Assembly (NCBI GenBank): GCA_002683825.1
Contig: NYUD01000030.1
Coordinates: 1 to 64,000 of the forward strand
Direction of reading: 5' to 3'
DNA length: 64,000 nt
From: Planctomycetota bacterium
Lineage (GTDB): Bacteria; Planctomycetota; UBA1135; GCA-002686595
Shown: positions 58,285 through 64,000 of the stretch, piece after piece
Position numbering within the stretch: the first letter of the stretch is position 1
Layout of the letters: every line of letters begins with the position of its first letter
Program-made: the position numbers and the translations under genes
Notes under the pieces: generated by a model
Told to the model about the DNA's origin: nothing
Seen by the model: the letters and a program-made list of their open reading frames with translations, nothing else
Database searches by the model: none

Positions 58285-59142
58285 ATGATCGTCCCGCGCA
58301 CGACCCAAGAAGAAATCCTCGTCAAGCTCGAAACCAAGAGGAAACGCAGGCTTCCGATTTTTGTTGCCAGCGCAGGCAGCGGACTGGTCGCAAGACTCCT
58401 TGAAAAGGCCGGTGTCGATTGCATCAACACCTTTTCGGGAGCGCGACTGCGCGCCAATGGAATGGGCACCATGTCGATGCTCTGGCCGATCCTGGATTCG
58501 AACAAACAGACGCTCGACTATACGGAACAGGACATCATGCCCGCGCTAAAGGGCGACGCATTCGTCTGCGCATGCATCAATGCCAACGACCCCTTGAGGG
58601 ACATGCGCAGCGTTCTGGAACGCCTGCGCGGGATGGGTGTCCTGTCCGTTTCCAACATCGGCCCTTCGATCAGCTATGTCGACAAGGACAGCAACATCTT
58701 CAAGGTGCTGACCTCGGCCGGCATCACGCTGGAGCATGAGATCGAGATGTTGCAACTCGCCAAGGAGATGGGCTTTGTCACCGTCGGCCTGGCCTTCGAC
58801 GAGGAGGACTCGAGACGGATGCTGGCCGGATGCCAACCCCATCTCTTCTGCTTTCATGCGGGCACGACCAAGGGGGGCTTGATGGGCTACGATTCGGGGG
58901 AGACGATCGAGGAAACCTCCAAGCGCACCGAAGCCGTGTACCAGGAAGCGCGGGACCTGTCCCCGGAAACCCTGCTGGTCGCCCACGGTGCTTCGCTGGA
59001 GACTCCGGAGGACGCCCAGAGGATCCTCGACCTCACCAGCGGACACGGATTCTGGACCGGGTCCTCGACCGAGCGTCTTCCCATCGAACAGGCTGTCACC
59101 GCCAGAGCCAAAGAGTTCGCCGACCTGCGCTTTTCCGTGTAG
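58285..59142 (+). CDS. Phosphoenolpyruvate hydrolase-like TIM-barrel protein
   Basis: 285 residues from an ATG at 58285 (the frame is open further upstream but overlaps the divergent gene). It is a TIM barrel of the PEP hydrolase/isocitrate-lyase-like superfamily: RLPIFVASAGSGLVARLLEK, CINTFSGARLRANG, VCACINANDPLRDM, HLFCFHAGTTKGGLMG, and LLVAHGASLETPEDA. In the Tm-1 protein family this barrel forms the C-terminal domain, following an ATP-binding domain. Here the ATP-binding partner is the next gene, 7 bases away. The reaction is not established. Confidence 0.88.
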   Translation: MIVPRTTQEEILVKLETKRKRRLPIFVASAGSGLVARLLEKAGVDCINTFSGARLRANGMGTMSMLWPILDSNKQTLDYTEQDIMPALKGDAFVCACINANDPLRDMRSVLERLRGMGVLSVSNIGPSISYVDKDSNIFKVLTSAGITLEHEIEMLQLAKEMGFVTVGLAFDEEDSRRMLAGCQPHLFCFHAGTTKGGLMGYDSGETIEETSKRTEAVYQEARDLSPETLLVAHGASLETPEDAQRILDLTSGHGFWTGSSTERLPIEQAVTARAKEFADLRFSV

Positions 59143-59149
59143 GTCCTCG

Positions 59150-60370
59150 ATGAAGAAGACCATCGCCATTCTCTCGACGCTCGACACGAAGGGTGACGAG
59201 ACCGCCTTCCTGTGCGCTGAGCTGAAACGGCTCGGACCGGAGCCCCTGGTGCTGGACATCGGGGTCGTGGGCACACCCGGCTTCACGGCGGGTGTGTCGC
59301 GCGAATCCCTTGCACAGGCCGGCGGCACCCCGCTCGAAAAGCTACTCGAAGATCCCGATCGCGAGACGGCCAGTCCGGTCATGGTTGCGGGCGCAATCGC
59401 CGAGCTCACGCAGCGGGTGAAACGGGGTGAGGTGCACGGCGTCATCGGACTGGGCGGCACCCAGGGAACGACCAGCTGCACCGCGGTCATGCGCGCTCTC
59501 CCCTACGGCTTGCCCAAGGTCATGGTCTCGACCATCGCGGCCGGTGACATGACCCCCTTCGTGGGGGTGAAGGACATCACGATGATGTTCAGTGTCTCCG
59601 ACATTCTTGGCCTGAATCCGTTCATGCGGCGCGTTCTGGCGAGCGCCGCCGGGGCGGCCTGGGGGATGTCGCTGGCCGAGCAAACGCCGATAACCGCCCC
59701 CGGCGAAAAGCCCCTGGTCGCCATGACCAACCTCGGAGTGCTCACCGATGGGGCCAGGATCGCCATCGACGCCTTCCGCGAGGCAGGATACGAGACCATC
59801 GTCTTTCATGCCGTCGGCTCCGGCGGCCGTGCGATGGAAGAGATGATGCACTCGAAGATCGTGGGCGCCGTGTTTGACTACGCGCTGGGTGAGATCGCCG
59901 ACGAGGTCTTCCACGGCCTGCGGGCCGGAGGATCGGAGCGCTTGACGGTCGCGGGCAAGCTCGGCCTGCCCCAGGTTCTTTGTCCCGGCGGCACCGAGCA
60001 CATCGGGGTCCTCTGCCAACCCCACGTCGTCCCGGACGAATGGAAGCGGAACAAACACGTCTTCCATTCCCCCATCATCGCCGCGCCGCGACTCACCGGG
60101 GAACAGATGCGCATGGTCGCCCGCGAAATCGCCAGACGGCTCGAGAACACCAAGGGCGATGCTTACTTCTTCTTCCCGCGTGGAGGAATGAGCCGCTACG
60201 CCACCGCCGACGGCCCGCTCTACGATCCCGAATCCGACGCCGCCTTCTACGATGAACTGTCGCAGCACCTGCCGAAAACGGTCGAGATCGTCGAGTCGGA
60301 CCTGCACGCCGAGGACCCCCGCTTCGTCCGCGAAGCCGTATCCCGATTGGTCTCGCTGATGGAACGCTAG
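59150..60370 (+). CDS. Tm-1-like ATP-binding (UPF0261) protein
   Basis: 406 residues, the usual length for UPF0261. Motifs include IAILSTLDTKGDETAFL, GVIGLGGTQGTTSCTAVM, LPKVMVSTIAAGDMTPFVG, and ETIVFHAVGSGGRAMEE. These form the nucleotide-binding domain of Tm-1, the tomato protein that inhibits tobamovirus replication. The bacterial role is unknown. It follows the PEP-hydrolase-like gene by 7 bases, so the two form an operon that is a split, order-reversed version of the two-domain Tm-1. The next gene starts 6 bases downstream, which may extend the transcript. Confidence 0.92.
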   Translation: MKKTIAILSTLDTKGDETAFLCAELKRLGPEPLVLDIGVVGTPGFTAGVSRESLAQAGGTPLEKLLEDPDRETASPVMVAGAIAELTQRVKRGEVHGVIGLGGTQGTTSCTAVMRALPYGLPKVMVSTIAAGDMTPFVGVKDITMMFSVSDILGLNPFMRRVLASAAGAAWGMSLAEQTPITAPGEKPLVAMTNLGVLTDGARIAIDAFREAGYETIVFHAVGSGGRAMEEMMHSKIVGAVFDYALGEIADEVFHGLRAGGSERLTVAGKLGLPQVLCPGGTEHIGVLCQPHVVPDEWKRNKHVFHSPIIAAPRLTGEQMRMVAREIARRLENTKGDAYFFFPRGGMSRYATADGPLYDPESDAAFYDELSQHLPKTVEIVESDLHAEDPRFVREAVSRLVSLMER

Positions 60371-60376
60371 CAGCCC

Positions 60377-63300
60377 ATGTTTCTCTCCGCCTGCTTGTTT
60401 GCCGTGTCGATGGTGCCCCCCGCCCCCCAGGACGATGAGGGGGAATCCGCCTTCCTGGGCAAGGGGGACACGATCGCCCTCCTGGGGAGCGCCCTGGCCG
60501 AGCGCATGCAACACGCAGGGTGGTTCGAAACGTACCTGCACCTGTTGGCCCCCGAGGAAAACTTCACGGTGCGCAACCTGGGTTTTGCAGCCGACGAGCT
60601 GACGGTGCGTCAGCGCACCCAGGGCTTCGGAAGCCCGGAAGATCACCTGACTCTGATCGGCGCGGACGTCGTGCTGCTTTTTTTCGGATTCGTGGAATCC
60701 TTCCGCGGCGAGGAGGGCCTGTCCGACTTCGAACAGGATTTCGAGGAATACCTCGATCGACTGGCCCAGGCGAAGTTCAACGGTCAATCCGCACCGCGGG
60801 TCGCCCTGATCTCGCCGATTCCATATGCCGAGCCCGGCCTGGATTCCCCCCCCGGAAACTGGAAGGTCGCCGAGCTGGTGGAGGCCAACCGACGCCTCGA
60901 ACCCTATCGCGGTGTCGTCGAAGAGGTCGCACGGAAGAAAGGCGTTCTCTTCCTGGATGCATGGTCGCACATGAAGAGCGCAAACCCGTCCACGATCGAC
61001 GGGATTCACCTCGACGACGCAGGCAACAAGACCTTCGGCAGCTATCTGGCGCGGACACTGCTCGGTCGGGAGATCCTTCCCCGATCCCCCCTCGAGGACG
61101 CCGTTCGCAGGGCCGTGCTGCAGAAGAACCTGTACTGGTTCAACAGGTATCGGGCCACCGACGGCTACAACGTCTACGGCGGGCGCTCGTCACTGCGATA
61201 CAAGGACGACCTCGCCAACTACGACGTGCTGCAACGGGAACTCGAGGTCCTCGACGCGATGGCCGCGAACCTCGACCGGGTGATCTGGTCCTCCCTGTCA
61301 ACGGGGGACCCGAAGCCCACCGGGCGGGTCGAGGTTCCGGAGAAGATCGCTGTGAAGACCAATCGGCCCGGCTTCGGCACGGAGGAACGCCCCTACCTGT
61401 CGGGCGAGAAGGCGATCGAGAAGATGACGCTTCCGGAGGGCCTGCAGGTCGAGCTCTTCGCGGATGAGAAGCGGTTCCCCGAGATCGCCAATCCCGTGCA
61501 GATGGCCTTCGATACGCGCGGTCGTCTGTGGGTCGCCGCATGGCCGACCTATCCCCACTGGGAGCCCGGCACTGCGATGGACGATCGCCTGGTCATTCTC
61601 GAGGACCACGATGGTGATGGGCGCGCCGATGAGAGCAAGATTTTTGCCGGCGGGCTCCACAATCCGACCGGCTTTGAATTCTGGAACGGCGGGGTCTACC
61701 TGGCGCAACAGCCGGACCTGATGTTCCTCCGGGACGACAACGACGACGACCGGGCCGACCACAGAGAACGCGTGCTCGGCGCGTTCAGTTCCGGGGATAC
61801 ACACCACGCGATCAACAGCTTCGTCTTCGGCCCCGGCGGAGGTCTGTACTTTCAGGAAGGTACTTTCCACCAAACGCAGCTCGAGACGCCCCACGGCCCG
61901 GTTCGCAGCCGCAATGCATGCGCCTGGCGCTTCGACCCGCGTACCTGGCGCGTCGAGCGCTACGTCGCCTACAACTTCGCCAACCCCCATGGCCATGTCT
62001 TCGACGCATGGGGCCAGGACTTCATCACAGACGGCACCGGGAACGTCAACTACTACGCGCTGCCGTTCTCGGGACATCTGCCCGAGCCGCTCAAGCACCA
62101 GGGCTATTTCTCGTTTTTCAAGCAGAGAAGCCGACCGGCGGCCGCGACCGAGTTCCTGTCGAGCGGTCAATTCCCCCCCGAGTTTCAGAACAACTACCTG
62201 ATCGCCAACGTCATCGGATTCCAGGGGATCTTCCGCTACCGCATCGAGGACGACGGATCGGGCTTCCAGGCCGACGAGCTCGAGCCGCTGATCCAGAGCA
62301 GCGACCCCAACTTCCGCCCGGTGGATCTCGAGGTCGGTCCGGACGGCGCCTTGTACTTCCTCGACTGGCAGGCTCCCTTGATCGGTCACATGCAGCACCA
62401 CCTGCGGGACCCTAACCGAGATCACGAGCACGGACGCATCTACCGCATCCGCGCGCGGGACCGCGCTCTGTTGAAGTCGCCCCAGGTCTCGGTTCTTTCG
62501 ACAGCCAAGCTCATCGATCTGCTCAAGGATCCGCAGGATCGGTTGCGTTCACGCGCGCGCATCGAGCTTTCCAACCGCCCCTTCAAACGCGAGGCGGTGC
62601 AGGCCTTCCTGGCGAACATCGACCCCGAGGATCCCTTGCGTGAACGGCACCGCCTGGAAGCGCTGTGGCTCTACCAGCGCAACGGACAGGTTTCGTTGCC
62701 GCTCCTGGACGAGCTTTTGAACTCACCGAGGCACGAGGCGCGCGCCGCCGCAACACGCGTCGTGCGTCAAATGCGTCGCGAGATTCCGATCGCCCTCGAT
62801 CTGCTCGAGATGCAGATCGGGGACAAGCACGCGCGCGTGCGACTCGAAGCACTGGTGGCGTTGAGCCACTTCACCGAGCGCGGCGAACTCGCCACCGAGA
62901 TCGCGCTTTCTGTTCTGGACCACCCGCGCGACAAGTTCATCGACTACGCGCTGGAGGAAACCCTGCGCTCGCACGAGGTCTCGTGGCGCGCGGCGCTTCT
63001 CGAGAGGCCTGCCTATCTCCAGCGCACCCCCCGGGGATTGGCCCTGCTCCTGGATAGGCTCAACCCCGAAGAGCTCGCGCGGGTTCCAGCGTCCACCGCC
63101 GTTCACGAGGCTGTCCTGCGGCGACGTGGAATGGCCGAGGAGGCCTACGACGCCGCCGTCAGAGGTCTCGCAGCCGAAAGAAACGTCCGCCCCGACCAGC
63201 TCCTCTTCGAGGCCATCCGGGCTACGGACGACGCGACCGGAGCCCACGTCGACCACACTTTGATGACGCTCTTCGCCCTCCTGAGCGAGAACGCGACGGC

Positions 63301-64000
63301 CGAAACCGCCCCGACACTCGCCAGCTTGCGCCAGAGCGCGAAACGCAAGTCGACCCGCAGGCTGGCCGGCGCCGCGGCCCTGCGCCTGGCCGATGTCGAC
63401 GGCCTCACAGACCTCCTGGGCGAGGCCAAGCGCACGTCGGTCACGATGCTCGATTTCCTGGAGAGCCTGGCCTTGACCGATCCCTTGAAACAAAGCGAGG
63501 GCTTTCAGGGTTGGGTCGCAACCCATCTCTCGCGCGAACTTCTCCGCAGGATGGATGAGCCGCGCCGGGGAATCGATCTCGATCGGCTTTCGGGACGCTA
63601 CGTCCGCATCGAACTGCCGGGCGAATCGCGCACGCTGACCCTGGCCGAGGTTCAGGTCTTCGAGGACGGCGCCAACATCTCCGGTAGTGGGACCGCCACA
63701 CAGTCGACGGTCAACTGGGGAGGCGTCGCCAGTCGTGCGATCGACGGCATCACGAGCCCGCACTGGAGCGATGGGGGCCAGACCCACACGATGGAGAACC
63801 GCCCCAACCCGTGGTGGGAGCTCGATCTCGGGAGCGAGCGCAGGATCGACGAAATCGTCCTGTGGAATCGCGTGGAGAACGACAATCGTGACCTCTCCCT
63901 GCGTCTGGACGACTTCGAGGTTCGCATCCTCGATACGCACCGCCGGACCACCTTCGAGTTCAAGGCAGGTGCGGCGCCCTTCCCTTCCGTTTCGGTCGAA
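60377..64000 (+). CDS. PVC-type SGNH-dehydrogenase-HEAT-discoidin protein, truncated by window
   Basis: 1208 codons are open to the window end without a stop, so the C-terminus is missing. The ATG at 60377 is 6 bases after the previous stop, and a short signal peptide follows (FLSACLFAVSMVPPAPQ). Residues 30-230 are SGNH-like (DTIALLGSALAERMQ, later IDGIHLDDAG), with the usual block I serine context altered to LLGSAL. Residues 350-680 fit the PVC membrane-bound dehydrogenase propeller (LPEGLQVELFAD, GDGRADESKIFAGGLHNPTG, DLEVGPDGALYFLDWQ). Residues 700-1010 are HEAT-like helices. From 1073 a discoidin (F5/8 type C)-like domain begins (YVRIELPGESRTLTLAEVQV). Relatives often end in a c-type cytochrome, which cannot be checked here. 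Confidence 0.9.
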   Translation, partial: MFLSACLFAVSMVPPAPQDDEGESAFLGKGDTIALLGSALAERMQHAGWFETYLHLLAPEENFTVRNLGFAADELTVRQRTQGFGSPEDHLTLIGADVVLLFFGFVESFRGEEGLSDFEQDFEEYLDRLAQAKFNGQSAPRVALISPIPYAEPGLDSPPGNWKVAELVEANRRLEPYRGVVEEVARKKGVLFLDAWSHMKSANPSTIDGIHLDDAGNKTFGSYLARTLLGREILPRSPLEDAVRRAVLQKNLYWFNRYRATDGYNVYGGRSSLRYKDDLANYDVLQRELEVLDAMAANLDRVIWSSLSTGDPKPTGRVEVPEKIAVKTNRPGFGTEERPYLSGEKAIEKMTLPEGLQVELFADEKRFPEIANPVQMAFDTRGRLWVAAWPTYPHWEPGTAMDDRLVILEDHDGDGRADESKIFAGGLHNPTGFEFWNGGVYLAQQPDLMFLRDDNDDDRADHRERVLGAFSSGDTHHAINSFVFGPGGGLYFQEGTFHQTQLETPHGPVRSRNACAWRFDPRTWRVERYVAYNFANPHGHVFDAWGQDFITDGTGNVNYYALPFSGHLPEPLKHQGYFSFFKQRSRPAAATEFLSSGQFPPEFQNNYLIANVIGFQGIFRYRIEDDGSGFQADELEPLIQSSDPNFRPVDLEVGPDGALYFLDWQAPLIGHMQHHLRDPNRDHEHGRIYRIRARDRALLKSPQVSVLSTAKLIDLLKDPQDRLRSRARIELSNRPFKREAVQAFLANIDPEDPLRERHRLEALWLYQRNGQVSLPLLDELLNSPRHEARAAATRVVRQMRREIPIALDLLEMQIGDKHARVRLEALVALSHFTERGELATEIALSVLDHPRDKFIDYALEETLRSHEVSWRAALLERPAYLQRTPRGLALLLDRLNPEELARVPASTAVHEAVLRRRGMAEEAYDAAVRGLAAERNVRPDQLLFEAIRATDDATGAHVDHTLMTLFALLSENATAETAPTLASLRQSAKRKSTRRLAGAAALRLADVDGLTDLLGEAKRTSVTMLDFLESLALTDPLKQSEGFQGWVATHLSRELLRRMDEPRRGIDLDRLSGRYVRIELPGESRTLTLAEVQVFEDGANISGSGTATQSTVNWGGVASRAIDGITSPHWSDGGQTHTMENRPNPWWELDLGSERRIDEIVLWNRVENDNRDLSLRLDDFEVRILDTHRRTTFEFKAGAAPFPSVSVE

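Noticed and set aside
59342..61009. 555-codon minus-strand open frame
   Set aside because: It is antisense to the UPF0261 protein and the SGNH-dehydrogenase start; a typical high-GC shadow.
62723..63940. 405-codon minus-strand open frame
   Set aside because: It is antisense to the HEAT and discoidin part of the giant protein and has no recognisable domain.

Overview
The window is GC-rich (roughly 60-65 percent by eye) bacterial chromosomal DNA. Its gene content points to Planctomycetota or a close PVC relative. The pointers are a DUF1800/DUF1501 pair, a large SGNH-dehydrogenase-HEAT-discoidin protein of the PVC 'membrane-bound dehydrogenase' type, an FG-GAP/UnbV (CRTAC1-like) lipoprotein, two sulfatase-fold proteins, a ThuA-like lipoprotein, a choice-of-anchor-B-like protein, c-type cytochromes and many exported proteins with PKD, IPT, BNR or calcium-binding repeats. 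No rRNA, tRNA, CRISPR array, insertion sequence or phage gene was recognised. The lineage call is inference from protein families only.

Layout. 1-6500: minus-strand exported proteins (a PKD protein cut by the window edge, a hydrolase-like protein, a cysteine-knuckle protein), one plus-strand protein with a possible C-terminal sorting signal, and a GAF-PAS hybrid histidine kinase. 6965-16974: amino-acid metabolism (threonine synthase, homoserine kinase, a lone aminotransferase small domain, a RidA-like protein), an SGNH protein, a sulfatase-fold lipoprotein with a methyltransferase, and an Enzyme I-like protein lacking its catalytic cysteine. 17610-26350: a 1555-residue calcium-repeat lipoprotein with a strong terminator behind it, a second SGNH protein, KDPG aldolase and a secreted protein of unknown function. 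26967-33372: a sigma factor, then a plus-strand series of an unusual dehydrogenase, a TPR lipoprotein, a CRTAC1-like lipoprotein and glucose-6-phosphate isomerase.

33559-42382 is an all-minus block of exported redox and surface proteins with overlapping start and stop codons: choice-of-anchor-B-like, YtkA-like and cytochrome c peroxidase genes, then DUF4198-like and BNR-repeat genes, then a di-haem oxidoreductase ending in 19 aspartates. 43886-46470 holds a compact minus-strand cassette of acyl carrier protein, MupA/Atu3671-type luciferase-like monooxygenase and ketosynthase, followed upstream by a GIY-YIG protein and a classical sulfatase. I consider this cassette the best candidate for an undescribed system. 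48655-54032 has a helix-turn-helix protein, a small lipoprotein, the frame-shifted remains of a sigma factor running into a carboxypeptidase-regulatory-like tail, a GT4 glycosyltransferase and a TPR-redoxin fusion. 54211-64000 has DUF1800 and DUF1501, a ThuA-like lipoprotein, a two-gene version of the Tm-1-like system and the start of the giant dehydrogenase.

The central metabolic genes (thrB, thrC, pgi, eda) look ordinary. Most of the rest is envelope or extracellular. Start codons were chosen from signal peptides, visible Shine-Dalgarno sequences and overlaps, and many genes have weak ribosome binding sites, so several starts are uncertain.
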